Positions 16,258-25,834 are shown, numbered from the stretch's first letter. The stretch is DNA of 64,000 bases from Catenuloplanes niger (GCF_031458255.1 NZ_JAVDYC010000001.1:8728501-8792500), one strand, 5' to 3'. Translations and numbers: made by a program. Notes: generated by a model from the sequence alone, not told the origin.

Positions 16258-19200
16258 ATGGACGGCGGCGTACGGCTACGGGTCACGCTGCTCGGCGCGT
16301 TCCGGGTGTCCCGGGGCGACACCGTCCTGGCCGTACCCGGTGCGCGGTTGCGGGCCCTGCTCGTCCGGCTGGCGCTGGCCGGCGGCCGCCCGGTCGCCAC
16401 GGCCGCGCTGATCGACGCGATCTGGGCCGAGGCGCCGCCGGCCGATCCCGCGCACGCGCTGCACCGGCTGGTCTCCCGGCTGCGCCGCGCCCTCGGCCCG
16501 GACGATCCCACCGTGGTCGCGCCGGTCACCGGCGGATACCGGCTGGCGGTGCGGCCGGACGACGTGGACGCGGTCCGGTTCACGGACCTCGCCGCGCACG
16601 GCGGCGCCGCCGCGCTGACCGAGGCGGTCGCGCTGTGGCGCGACCGGCCCGGCACCGAACCCGCGGTCGTCGCCGCGGTCGCGCCGGCCGTCGCGACCCG
16701 GCTGGCGCACGCGTCGATCGAGGTGATCACCGGCCTCGCCGACGCGGAGCTGTCACTCGGGCGGGCCGAGGCCGCGGCCGGCCGGCTGTCCGGGCTGCTG
16801 GCCGAGCAGCCGATGCACGAGAGGGCGGCCGCGCTGCTGATGGACGCGCTCACCGCCACCGGACGGCAGGCGGAGGCGCTGGCCGTCTACGAACGGACCC
16901 GGGCGGCGCTGGCGGACGCGCTCGGCGTCGATCCGGGCACCGCGCTGCGCGACCGCCAGCTGCGCCTGCTGCGCCCGGCGGCCGGCCGTCCCTCGCCCGA
17001 GCCACCCGCCGGAGGCTCACCTGCCGGTAGCCCACCCGCCGGTAGCCGGCTTGCCGGCGGTCCTGGCGCGAGTAGCCCGCTTGCCGGCGGTTCGCCTACT
17101 GACAGCCCGCTTCCCGGCGGTTCGTTCGCCGACGGGCCGCTCGCCGGTAGCTCGCTTGCCGGCGGTTCCGGCGCGAGCAGCTCGGTTGCCGGCGGCCCGC
17201 TCACCAGCAGCCCGGTTGTCGGTGGTTCGCCCGCCGACGGGCCGCCCCTCAACAGCCCGCTTGCCAACAGCCCGCTTTCGGGCGGTGCGCTCGCCGGCCT
17301 GCCCGCGCCGCTGACCAGTTTCGTCGGGCGTGACGGCGACCTGGCCCGGATCGCCGCGCTGCTCGCCACCGGCCGACTGACCACGGTCGTCGGACCGGGC
17401 GGCGCCGGGAAGACGCGCCTCGCGGTGGAGGCCGCCCACCGGCACCGCCACGAGTACCGCGACGGCGTCCGGCTCGTCGACCTCGCCGCCGTCACCGACC
17501 CCGCCACGGTCACCACGGCCGTGCTGGCCGCGTTCGGACCGCGGACCGGCGGCCTGCTCCGGCGGGCCGGCGACGGCGACCTCGACGTCCTGGTCGCCGA
17601 GCTCGGCGGCCGGGAGACCCTGCTGCTGCTGGACAACTGCGAGCACGTGATCGACGCCGTGGCGCACCTGGCCGCGGCGTTGCTGCCCCGCTGCCCCGGC
17701 CTGCGGGTGCTCGCCACCAGCCGGGAACCGCTCGCCGTCGACGGCGAGGCGCTCGTCCCGCTGGGCCCGCTCGACCTGCCCGGCCCGGACGACGGCGTCA
17801 CCCGGGCCCGGGACACCGCCGCGGTACGCCTGTTCGCCGCGCGCGCCGCCGCCGTACGCCCGGATTTCACCGTCGACGACACGACGCTGCCCGACGTCGT
17901 GCGTGTCGTGCGCGGCCTCGACGGCCTGCCGCTCGCGCTGGAACTGGCCGCCGCCCGGCTGCGCACGCTGACGCTGCCCGACCTGGCCGGTGGCCTCGCC
18001 GACCGGTTCCGGTTGCTCGCCGCCGGCAGCCGTGCCGCGCCGCACCGGCACCGTACGCTGCGCGCGGTGATCGCCTGGAGCTGGGATCTGCTCGACGCCC
18101 GCGAACGCGACGTCGCCGAACGCGTCTCCGTCCTGCCCGGCGGCATCACCACCGACTCCGCCACCGCGGTCTGCGCCGGTGCCGCCGACGTCCCGGAGCT
18201 GCTTGCCGCCCTCACCGACCGGTCGCTGCTGCACCTGGACCCGGCCACCGGCCGCTACCGCATGCTGGAGACCGTCCGGGAGTACGGGCGCGAGCGCCTG
18301 GCCGCGACCGGCACGCTCGGCGCGGTCCGGGACCTGGCCGCCGCGCACGTCGCCGCGCTGATCGCCGCCCAGGACGCCCGGCTGCGCGGCCCCGGCCAGC
18401 TGGCCGCCCTGCGGATCATCGACGCCGAGTACGACAACGCGCTCGCCGGTCTCGAGCACCGGTGCGCCGTCGGCGACTCCGCCGGTGCGGTCGCCGCGGC
18501 GCTGACGCTCACCTGGTACTGGCAGATGCGCGGCCGTCATGCCGACGCGGTGCGCCGGCTGGGGGAGGCGCTCGCGATCTCCGGCGACGGGCCCGCGGCC
18601 GCGCGTGCCCGCGCCGCGTACCTGCTGCACCGCGCCGACATCGTCTCCGGCGTCCCCACGGCGGACACGGCCGGTGACCGGGAGCGGATGCGTGCGCTGG
18701 CCGGCCGGCTGCTCGCCGACGCGGACGGTCCGGGCCACCACCGCCTGCTGGGCCCGATCCTGCTGTTCCTGCTCGACGATCCGGCCGCGTCCGCGGCGTT
18801 CCGGCGGGTCGCCGACGGCGAGGACCGGTGGGCGGCCGGGCTGGCGCACATGTTCCAGGCCGAGATCGCCGGCGACCGGGGCGCGCTCGACCGGGCACGC
18901 GCCCACGTCGAGGCGGCGCTGGACCACTTCGGCCGGGCCGGCGACGAGTGGGCCCGGGCGGCGGTGCTGCCGATGCGTGCCGCGTTCCGGCGGTACGACG
19001 ACCTCGACGGCGCCCGAGCCGACCTGACGGAGGCCCGGTCGCTGATCGGCCGGTTCGGCGCGCCCGGCCTCGGCGACCAGCTCTACGGCGACCTGCGCTG
19101 GGTCGACCTGCACCTGCGCCGCGGCGACACCGGCCGGGCGGCCGCCCTGCTCGACACCGCCCGGGCCCGGGCCGTGCGCGCGTCCTCGGCCCGGATGCTG

Positions 19201-19668
19201 ACCCTCGTCGACGTGCACGAGGCGGCCCTGCGGGTCCGGCTCGGCGAGCTGGACCGGGCGCGTGACCTGCTCGACGCCGCCGACCGTGGTCTGCGGGAGT
19301 CGCCCGCCGACCACGCCCGCGCGCTGGCCGGCGGCGTCCGGGCGGCGCTGCTGCTGGCCCGGGACGACGTGGCCGGCGCGGACGCGGTGCTGGCGGCGGC
19401 GCACGCGGCCGCGGTGGCGACCGGGGAGCTGCCGGTGGTGGCCGGCGTGACGGTGTGGGCGGCCGCGGTCGCCGATCGGCGGGGGCGGTCGTACGAGTCG
19501 GCCGTGCTGCTCGGCACCGCCGCCCGGTTGCGTGGCGCGGACGACCGGACCGACCCACTGGTCCGCGACCTCACCCGGCGGTGCCGGGCCGCGCTGGGCG
19601 AGGACACGTTCGGTGCCGCGTACGCGGACGGCCGGGGCCCGGAGGGCCGCGCCGGCGGGGACCGCTGA
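16258..19668 (+). CDS. AfsR/SARP-type regulator (OmpR-HTH, BTAD, NB-ARC, TPR)
   Basis: A 1136-residue regulator. Residues 1-95 are an OmpR-type winged helix (VTLLGAFRVSRGD, ALIDAIWAE) and 95-245 the bacterial transcriptional activation domain. A Gly/Ser/Pro/Ala/Leu-rich linker (about 245-345) follows, then an NB-ARC ATPase with P-loop GPGGAGKTRLA (about 378), Walker B LLLLDNCEHVID and the GLPLALELAAARL motif. The remaining 500 residues are TPR-like helices. Such proteins activate secondary-metabolite or stress genes; no dedicated cluster is adjacent. The start ATG 16258 agrees with the family N-terminus. Confidence 0.85.
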   Translation: MDGGVRLRVTLLGAFRVSRGDTVLAVPGARLRALLVRLALAGGRPVATAALIDAIWAEAPPADPAHALHRLVSRLRRALGPDDPTVVAPVTGGYRLAVRPDDVDAVRFTDLAAHGGAAALTEAVALWRDRPGTEPAVVAAVAPAVATRLAHASIEVITGLADAELSLGRAEAAAGRLSGLLAEQPMHERAAALLMDALTATGRQAEALAVYERTRAALADALGVDPGTALRDRQLRLLRPAAGRPSPEPPAGGSPAGSPPAGSRLAGGPGASSPLAGGSPTDSPLPGGSFADGPLAGSSLAGGSGASSSVAGGPLTSSPVVGGSPADGPPLNSPLANSPLSGGALAGLPAPLTSFVGRDGDLARIAALLATGRLTTVVGPGGAGKTRLAVEAAHRHRHEYRDGVRLVDLAAVTDPATVTTAVLAAFGPRTGGLLRRAGDGDLDVLVAELGGRETLLLLDNCEHVIDAVAHLAAALLPRCPGLRVLATSREPLAVDGEALVPLGPLDLPGPDDGVTRARDTAAVRLFAARAAAVRPDFTVDDTTLPDVVRVVRGLDGLPLALELAAARLRTLTLPDLAGGLADRFRLLAAGSRAAPHRHRTLRAVIAWSWDLLDARERDVAERVSVLPGGITTDSATAVCAGAADVPELLAALTDRSLLHLDPATGRYRMLETVREYGRERLAATGTLGAVRDLAAAHVAALIAAQDARLRGPGQLAALRIIDAEYDNALAGLEHRCAVGDSAGAVAAALTLTWYWQMRGRHADAVRRLGEALAISGDGPAAARARAAYLLHRADIVSGVPTADTAGDRERMRALAGRLLADADGPGHHRLLGPILLFLLDDPAASAAFRRVADGEDRWAAGLAHMFQAEIAGDRGALDRARAHVEAALDHFGRAGDEWARAAVLPMRAAFRRYDDLDGARADLTEARSLIGRFGAPGLGDQLYGDLRWVDLHLRRGDTGRAAALLDTARARAVRASSARMLTLVDVHEAALRVRLGELDRARDLLDAADRGLRESPADHARALAGGVRAALLLARDDVAGADAVLAAAHAAAVATGELPVVAGVTVWAAAVADRRGRSYESAVLLGTAARLRGADDRTDPLVRDLTRRCRAALGEDTFGAAYADGRGPEGRAGGDR
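16990..17300 (+). repeat. Degenerate coding repeat (Gly/Ser/Pro linker)
   Basis: Repeated units resembling GCTTGCCGGCGGTTCG and GCCCGCTTGCCGG encode a linker of about 100 residues with recurring SPLAGGS or GPLAGSS motifs between the activation and ATPase domains of the AfsR-type regulator. Confidence 0.7.
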
Positions 19669-19711
19669 TCACCGTCCGCACCCGTGCCCCGGCACCGTCC
19701 GGGTGCTCGGG

Positions 19712-21241
19712 TCAGCCGGTCGCCGGCGTGCCGTACGCCGCGGCGAAACGCGCGCGCCGCTCCGCGTAGTACGCGGCGTGGGCGGGCCGTGGCTCGTACG
19801 TCACGCCGGTGACCCGGCGTGCCCGCGGGACGCCCGGCGCCAGCACGTCGAGCGCGAGCAGTGCGGTGCCGTGCTGGGTGGCCCGGCGTCGCGTCACGTG
19901 CGTGACGGGCCGCCCGAGCACGTCGGCGAGAATCCCCAGCCACTCCGGCTGGTCGTTGCTGACCCGGCCCGCCGCCGCGATCTCCAGCACGGCCGGCGCG
20001 GCCGGGTGCAGTTCGTCGGCGACCCGCGCGTAGGTGATGGCCACGCCCTCGACGATCCCGCGGAACAGGAGGTCGGCGTCCGTCGCGGCCGTCACCCCGC
20101 TGAACTCGGCGCGGACCCCGCCGGCCCAGCCGGGCGCGCGTTCCCCGGTCAGGTACGGCAGCACCAGCGGGGTGGCGTCGCCCGGCGGGGCGGCGAGCAC
20201 GGCCGCGGGTGCCGGGCCGAGCCGCAGCGTGTTCTGTGCCCAGCTGATCGCGCGGCCGACGTCGTTGATCGCCCCGCCGAGCAGCGTGCGTCCCGCGTCG
20301 ACGCGGTAGTTCCACAGGCCGAACGGCAGCGGGTCGGCCGGGCCGTCCAGCAGCACCCGCAGCGCGCCGGAGGTGGCGGTGGCCGCGGTGAGGACGGTCG
20401 CGTCCGTCGCTCCGGACCCGATGTTGCTGGCGTACCCGTCGGTGACGACCGGGAACCACACGGCCCGGGCCAGCGCCGGCCAGCGCGCCGGGGCCGCCTC
20501 CGGCACCGGTTGCGTCATGTCCCGCGGCGGCGAGAACTGCCCGGCGTCGACTCCCACGACGGCGCGCGCCCCGGGTGCGGTGCCGGCGCGCGGGCCGGCT
20601 CCCGCGGCCGCGAGCAGTTCGGCGTCGAGCCGGCCGGTGCGGCGGTCGAGCAGGCCGGTCCACGCCACCGTGGACGTGCCGGCCAGCGGCTGCCCGATCA
20701 GGCGGGCCAGCACGTACTCACCCAGCGACCACCAGAACGCGGCCTCGGCGACGACCCGCGGCTGGGTGTCCGCGAGCCAGCGCAGCCGCGGCGCGTGGTA
20801 GCTGGTGTGCAGCCGCGTGCCGGTGCGTTGCTGCACCGCCCGCTCGTCCAGTTCCGCCCGCAGCGCCGTCACCGCGCCGGTGCTGCGCGAGTCGGCGTAG
20901 GTCAGGCACGGCGTGAGCGCCCGGCCGGTCGCGTCCACCGCGATCAGCGACGCGGCGAAGGTGTCCATCGCGACACCGGCGATCCGGGTCCCGAGGCGCC
21001 GGTCGGCGGTCACCGCGTCCAGGACCTGTCCGACCTCCGCGACCACCTGGTCCGGGTCGATGACCGAGGTGCCGTCGGCCGCGACCGTGAACGCGTGCGG
21101 CACCTTGTGCTGCAGCCCGCGCACCCGCCGCCCGGTCGCGTCGTGCACACCCCCGCGGGTGGCCGTGGACCCGATGTCCATCGCCACCACCAGCGGATCC
21201 GCCGCCGCCTCCAGGGCGACCTCGTCGTCGGTCCGGGTCAT
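19712..21241 (-). CDS. FGGY-family carbohydrate kinase (gluconokinase-like)
   Basis: A 509-residue sugar kinase with start ATG 21241 behind GAGGACGAGG. The N-terminal actin-like domain opens VVAMDIGSTATRGGV (phosphate loop) and has the catalytic-base region LTYADSRS; the C-terminal domain has YLTGERAPGW and EIAAAGRVSNDQPEWL. These match the gluconokinase/xylulokinase subgroup of FGGY kinases. It phosphorylates a sugar or sugar acid in the cytoplasm, gluconate being the best guess. No transporter or regulator for the sugar is adjacent. Confidence 0.8.
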   Translation of the reverse strand: MTRTDDEVALEAAADPLVVAMDIGSTATRGGVHDATGRRVRGLQHKVPHAFTVAADGTSVIDPDQVVAEVGQVLDAVTADRRLGTRIAGVAMDTFAASLIAVDATGRALTPCLTYADSRSTGAVTALRAELDERAVQQRTGTRLHTSYHAPRLRWLADTQPRVVAEAAFWWSLGEYVLARLIGQPLAGTSTVAWTGLLDRRTGRLDAELLAAAGAGPRAGTAPGARAVVGVDAGQFSPPRDMTQPVPEAAPARWPALARAVWFPVVTDGYASNIGSGATDATVLTAATATSGALRVLLDGPADPLPFGLWNYRVDAGRTLLGGAINDVGRAISWAQNTLRLGPAPAAVLAAPPGDATPLVLPYLTGERAPGWAGGVRAEFSGVTAATDADLLFRGIVEGVAITYARVADELHPAAPAVLEIAAAGRVSNDQPEWLGILADVLGRPVTHVTRRRATQHGTALLALDVLAPGVPRARRVTGVTYEPRPAHAAYYAERRARFAAAYGTPATG

Positions 21242-21282
21242 CGCATCCTCGTCCTCGCGCGGCGTATCGGCATCCGTCGACC

Positions 21283-21858
21283 CTACCGGCGGACCGTCAC
21301 TCCGCGGCCTTCCAGTCGCGTCACGACCTCGGGATCGTCGAGCCGGGCCAGCGAGACGTCCAGTTCGCGCAGCGCGGGCAGGGACTCCAGTGCCCCGGCC
21401 GCGGTGCACTCACCGGTGAGGAACAGCGTGGCCAGCGCCGGGTGCCCGGTCAGCGGGGTGAGGTCCAGCGGCGCGGGGTGGTAGCCGTGGCCGTCGAGGT
21501 TCAGCGACCGCAGACTCGGCAGCAGGTGCACACCCGCCAGCGACGTCACGTTGTAGTCGTCGGTCTCGCCGCCGGTGTCGATGTCCAGCGTCTGCTCGAT
21601 GAGCAGATAGATGTCGTTGCCGCCGTCGAAGTCCACCTGCTCGACCGCGGCGGCCTGCGCGGCCGGCACGGGGTGGGCGTGCAGGAGTTCCAGCGACGCG
21701 GCCAGGCGTGGGCCGGGTCCGGGATAGCCGTCGCCCGGACCGTCCGGTCCGGTGGACTCCACGATCGCCCGGAGGTCGGCGGCGTCGATCGCGCCGTCCG
21801 CCAGCAGTGCGTCCAGGACGCCGAGGTGCAGGCCCCGGTCGGGGAAGACGATGGTCAC
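21283..21858 (-). CDS. Leucine-rich-repeat-like hypothetical protein
   Basis: A 191-residue soluble protein; the start is taken as GTG 21858 (VTIVFPDRGLHLG), without a clear ribosome site. After an N-terminal alpha/beta region (VLDALLADGAID), the C-terminal 90 residues contain leucine-rich-like repeats (LLPSLRSLNLDGHGYHP, HPALATLFLTGECT, LPALRELDVSLARL). It resembles the DUF6892-type proteins of actinomycetes, but the match is tentative. Located 41 bp upstream of the carbohydrate kinase and co-directional. Confidence 0.55.
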   Translation of the reverse strand: MTIVFPDRGLHLGVLDALLADGAIDAADLRAIVESTGPDGPGDGYPGPGPRLAASLELLHAHPVPAAQAAAVEQVDFDGGNDIYLLIEQTLDIDTGGETDDYNVTSLAGVHLLPSLRSLNLDGHGYHPAPLDLTPLTGHPALATLFLTGECTAAGALESLPALRELDVSLARLDDPEVVTRLEGRGVTVRR

Positions 21859-21974
21859 GACCAGACCGTATCGCGTCGACGGCACCGCCCACCCGCTGCC
21901 TCGCCGCCCGTCCGGTGGCCGGCGAACCCGGCCGGACCGGCCGCCGCCCGGACCGGCCGGGCACACTTACGCCC

Positions 21975-22829
21975 GTGGAACGTCACGAGTTCGGCGCCGC
22001 GGTGCGCCAGTTGCGTGAGAGCACGGCACCGGCGGCCGTCGGGTTGCCGGACGGCCGCCGGCGGGTGCGCGGGTTGCGCCGGGAGGAGCTCGGCGACCTC
22101 GCCGGGATGTCCGCGGACTACGTACGCCGGCTGGAGCAGGGCCGCAGCCATCCGTCGGCCGGCGTGGTGAACGCGATCGCCCGTGCGTTACGGGTCGGCC
22201 GGGCGGACTACGAACGGCTCTGCGCGCTGGCCGGGTACGCCGCCGCGGACGGGCAGGTGCCGGACGACGTCGGCCCGGGTGCGATGCGGCTGCTGGAACG
22301 GTTCGTGGACACGCCGATGTTCGTCTCCGACGCGGCGATGAACCTGGTCGCCGTGAACAGCGCGTTCCTGGCCCTGCGGCACTGGGAGCGCACCGGGGAC
22401 CCGTGGGAGTGGAACGTCGCCTGGCGTACGTTCTGCGATCCGTTCAGTACCTTCCGGCAGTCCGCGGCCGACGCGACCGATCATCAGACGATTCTCGTCG
22501 CCCGCCTGCGGAGCGCGCTGCTGCGCTATCCGGCGGACGCGTCCCTCGCCGCGCTGGTCGACGAGCTGCGCAGCCGGAGCGGGCTGTTCGACACGCTGTG
22601 GCGTGAGCCGCGGCCGGTGACGGCCTACGAGAGCAGTGCCGCGTTCGTGCACCCGGACGCCGGCGCGGTCACGCTGGTCGGCAGCCTGCTCGCCATCCCG
22701 GGCGACGATCTGGCGGCGCTGATGCTGACCGCGGCGCCGGGCTCGGCCGACGCGGCGCGGCTCGCGGAGATCGTCGAGGACGCCGGTGAGCCGGCGATCA
22801 TCAGGGTGGGCCGGGCCGGCCCAGGATAA
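21975..22829 (+). CDS. XRE-family regulator with MmyB-like ligand-binding domain
   Basis: A 284-residue regulator starting at GTG 21975. The HTH is GLRREELGDLAGMSADYVRRLEQG and the C-terminal MmyB-type ligand domain includes RFVDTPMFVSDAAMNLVAVN and WEWNVAWRTFCDPF. It is a distant paralogue of the regulator at 10158-11027. It lies directly upstream of a medium-chain oxidoreductase, from which it is separated by a large inverted repeat that could be its operator. Confidence 0.85.
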   Translation: MERHEFGAAVRQLRESTAPAAVGLPDGRRRVRGLRREELGDLAGMSADYVRRLEQGRSHPSAGVVNAIARALRVGRADYERLCALAGYAAADGQVPDDVGPGAMRLLERFVDTPMFVSDAAMNLVAVNSAFLALRHWERTGDPWEWNVAWRTFCDPFSTFRQSAADATDHQTILVARLRSALLRYPADASLAALVDELRSRSGLFDTLWREPRPVTAYESSAAFVHPDAGAVTLVGSLLAIPGDDLAALMLTAAPGSADAARLAEIVEDAGEPAIIRVGRAGPG

Positions 22830-22922
22830 CCGCGCCGGACCCTGCCAGATTGAGTGACGTCTCCAGCGACCGCGGATCCAGCGGCCGCCTCCGGGTGGCC
22901 CTGGTGACGCGGCGCGGGACGT

Positions 22923-22980
22923 TTCGCCACCCGAAGCGGTCGCGGGTCACTCCCGCCCCGCGGTCGCTTCGGGTGGCGAA
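22923..22980. promoter_or_regulatory. 16-bp inverted repeat upstream of oxidoreductase
   Basis: The arms TTCGCCACCCGAAGCG (22923-22938) and its exact complement (22965-22980) are 26 bp apart and end 36 bp before the oxidoreductase ATG. It could be an operator for the MmyB-type regulator or a terminator for its gene. Confidence 0.55.
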
Positions 22981-23016
22981 GCCCACCGACGGCATTCACG
23001 AGAAGCAGGTCCAGCG

Positions 23017-23961
23017 ATGAAGGCAGTGCGTTTCCACGAGTTCGGCGGGCCCGAGGCCCTGCGTTACGAGGACGTCGAGCAGCCCGTCCCCGGCGCCGGG
23101 GAGGTCCGCGTCCGAGTCGCCGCGACGTCGTTCAACGGCGTCGACGGCAACATCCGCGCCGGCTACATGCAGGGCCCGATCCCGGTCCGGCTGCCGCACA
23201 CGCCCGGCATCGACGTGGCCGGCACGGTCGACGCGCTCGGCGAGGGCGTGACCGACCTGGCGGTCGGCGACCGGGTCATCGGCTTCCTGCCGATGACCGG
23301 GGCCGGGGCGGCCGCGGAGTACGTCATCGCGCCGGCCGAGATCCTGACCGGTGCGCCGCGCAACATCCCGCTGGCCGACTCGGCCGCGCTCCCGCTGGTC
23401 GGCCTGACCGCGTGGCAGGCGCTGTTCGACCACGGCAACCTGACCGCCGGCCAGCGGGTGCTGATCAACGGCGCCGGCGGAGCGGTCGGCGGGTACGCCG
23501 TACAGCTGGCCAAGGAGATCGGTGCCGAGGTGATCGCCACGGCGAGCCCGCGCAGCGCCCAGCGCGTCAAGTCCGACGGCGCCGACCGGGTGATCGACCA
23601 CACCACCACCGACGTGGTCGCGGCGGTCACCGAGCCGGTCGACCTCGTGCTCAACCTCGCGCCGGTCACCCCGGAACAGCTGGCCGCGCTGGTGACGCTG
23701 GTCCGGGACGGCGGCGCCCTGGTCAACACGACCGTCTGGATGCCGGCCCCGTCCGACGAGGCGCGCGGCGTACGCGGCATCGACCTGTTCGTCCGCAGCG
23801 ACGCCGACCAGCTCGCCGACCTGGCCGCCCGCGTCGGCACCGGCGAGTTGCGCGTCGACGTCGCCGAGCGGGTGGCGCTCGCCGACCTGCCCGCACTGCA
23901 CACCCGAGCCGGCACGGGTGAACTGCCCGGCAAGACGATCATCCTCGCGCCCGCCGCCTGA
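23017..23961 (+). CDS. NADP-dependent quinone-oxidoreductase-like enzyme (MDR)
   Basis: A 314-residue zinc-free medium-chain oxidoreductase. The N-terminal GroES-like domain opens MKAVRFHEFGGPEALRYEDV; the nucleotide-binding motif is INGAGGAVGGYAVQLAKE. Zinc ligands of true alcohol dehydrogenases are absent, which places it with quinone oxidoreductases and enoyl reductases. It heads a two-gene unit with the broken alpha/beta hydrolase 26 bp downstream and probably answers to the MmyB-type regulator upstream. Substrate unknown. Confidence 0.85.
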   Translation: MKAVRFHEFGGPEALRYEDVEQPVPGAGEVRVRVAATSFNGVDGNIRAGYMQGPIPVRLPHTPGIDVAGTVDALGEGVTDLAVGDRVIGFLPMTGAGAAAEYVIAPAEILTGAPRNIPLADSAALPLVGLTAWQALFDHGNLTAGQRVLINGAGGAVGGYAVQLAKEIGAEVIATASPRSAQRVKSDGADRVIDHTTTDVVAAVTEPVDLVLNLAPVTPEQLAALVTLVRDGGALVNTTVWMPAPSDEARGVRGIDLFVRSDADQLADLAARVGTGELRVDVAERVALADLPALHTRAGTGELPGKTIILAPAA

Positions 23962-23987
23962 TACACGCTGAACAGGAGAAATACGTC

Positions 23988-24927
23988 ATGGCTCTCTCCC
24001 TTGATCCCGAGATCGCCGCGGCGCTGGCCCCGATGGCCGGTGTCACACCCCCCGCAGTCGGTGACGTCGAGGGGCGTCGTGCCTTCTGGGAGCCGGTCAT
24101 CGGCGCCGCGAGCGACGCCCAGCCGATGCCGGCCGACGTCACGATGACCGACCACACCGTGACCGCCGACGACGGCACCCGGATCACGGCCCGCTGGTAC
24201 GCCAAGGACGGCGCGACGCCCGGCCCCGGCCGCGGTCTTCCTGCACGGCGGCGGTTACATCTTCGGCCACATCGACCTGTTCGACGGCCCGGTCGCCCGC
24301 TACGTGTCCGCCTCCGGTGTGCCGATGCTGTCGGTGGAGTACCGCCGCGCGCCCGAGTTCCCGTTCCCGACGCCGATCGAGGACGCCTACGCCGCGCTGC
24401 GCTGGCTGCACGACCACGCGCCGGAACTGGGCGTCGACCGCGACCGGATCGCGGTGATGGGCGACAGCGCCGGCGGCGGGATGGCCGCGGCACTGGCGAT
24501 CCTGTCCAGCGACCGCGGCGGCCCGAAGATCGCCCACCAGTTGCTGATCATGCCGATGCTCGACGACCGGCTCGCCGCACCCGACCCCGACATCGAGCGG
24601 TACGCGGTGTGGTCCTACGACGACAGCCGGACCGCGTGGCCGGCGCTGCTCGGCGAGGCCGCCGGTGGCCCCGACGTGCCGCCGACCGCCGCCCCGGCCC
24701 GGCTCGACGACGCGACCGGGCTCCCGCCTGCCTATCTCGAGGTGGGGCAGATCGACGTCTTCCGCGACGAGAACCTCGCGTACGCGAGCACCCTCAGCCG
24801 CGCGGGCGTCCAGGTCGAGTTCCACATGCACCCCGGCGCCCCGCACGAGTTCGACTCGATCGCCTTCACGTCCGACGTCGCCCGGCGCGCGATCGCCGAC
24901 CGCGTCCGCGTCCTCCGGTCGCTCTGA
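23988..24927 (+). pseudogene. Alpha/beta hydrolase (HSL family), frameshifted
   Basis: A hormone-sensitive-lipase-type esterase split between two frames. Frame one covers residues 1-80 (MALSLDPEIAAALAPMAG, DGTRITARWYAKDG); frame two resumes with the oxyanion motif HGGGYIFG, the nucleophile GDSAGGG, the acid in DVFRDE and the base in HPGAPHEF. Removing one C from the CCCC run at 24224-24227 restores a single protein of about 312 residues. Either a recent inactivating insertion or a sequencing error; the rest is intact, with a good AGGAG ribosome site. Confidence 0.8.
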
Positions 24928-25114
24928 ACCACACCCGCCCGTTCACCGCCCGGCGCGCGAGCCCGAGTCCCCCCTCCCGCTCGCCCGCCGGCGCGGGCCG
25001 CGCCCTGGACGGCATCGGCCTCCCGCACCCCGGCCGCTTCACCGACCGGATCGTGTTCCCCCGGGTGTCGACAACCGCTGTCATCATGGGCCGGCACGGT
25101 GGTGAGCATCCTTC

Positions 25115-25768
25115 ATGGACGGTGTGATGACGAAGCGGGTCTGGATCGGGATTCTGGTGGCGCTCGGGATGGTCGCGCTCGTCACGCAGATGGCGTTGGC
25201 GTTCAAGCCGATCGGGGACCTGTACACGTCCGGCGTCCTGGACCCGAGGCGTCCGCCGTCGTCCGCCGGGCCGGCCGAGGCCGGCCCCGCCGTACCGAAG
25301 GGCAGCTGCTTCGTCGGCGGGGACGGTGAGGTGCGGCTGTCCACCGCCGGTGAGGGCACGTACTGGTGCGCGTACCCGCCCGAGCACGCCGGCGAGGGCC
25401 AGCACCTCTCCGCCGGACTGAGCCTGGTCACGGCCAGCACCTGCGGGATCCTCCAGTTCAGCCGAACCGGTGGCAGCGGCTACGCGGCGGTCGTCTGCCA
25501 GTCGAAGGTCACTCTCCTGGACCTGTCCCGGCAGAAGGCCGTCGACTTCCGGCCCGTCGACAGCCTCGAGGTCGGCAGCACACACCGGGTCGCGCTGGCG
25601 CAGACCGGCGGCCGGGTCACCGTCGAACTCGACGGCGAGCCCCTGCTGACCGGCGCGACCAGCGTGGCGTCCTCCGGCGACGGCGTGGTCGGGCTGGGTG
25701 TGACCCGCTCGGGCGCCGGCCCGGTCCACGCCGCTTTCACCGACGTGACGATCGACCCCTACGGCTGA
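25115..25768 (+). CDS. Hypothetical exported or membrane-anchored protein
   Basis: A 217-residue protein with one N-terminal hydrophobic segment (VWIGILVALGMVALVTQMAL) serving as signal or anchor, then a Pro-rich spacer and a beta-rich domain with three cysteines (GSCFVGG, WCAYPP, STCGIL). Its end (HRVALAQTGGRVTVELDGEP) resembles laminin-G or glucanase-type jelly-roll strands. Start ATG 25115 or 25127; neither has a strong ribosome site. Family not recognised. Confidence 0.6.
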   Translation: MDGVMTKRVWIGILVALGMVALVTQMALAFKPIGDLYTSGVLDPRRPPSSAGPAEAGPAVPKGSCFVGGDGEVRLSTAGEGTYWCAYPPEHAGEGQHLSAGLSLVTASTCGILQFSRTGGSGYAAVVCQSKVTLLDLSRQKAVDFRPVDSLEVGSTHRVALAQTGGRVTVELDGEPLLTGATSVASSGDGVVGLGVTRSGAGPVHAAFTDVTIDPYG

Positions 25769-25834
25769 CCGGCGGCACCACGGTCACCCATCCGTTCGTG
25801 GCCGGCATCCGGTTTTGCCGCCGGCGGAGGGATT

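Noticed and set aside
17017-19404. Long antisense frame opposite the AfsR-type regulator
   Set aside because: No family motif and biased composition; the plus-strand gene shows P-loop and Walker B motifs.
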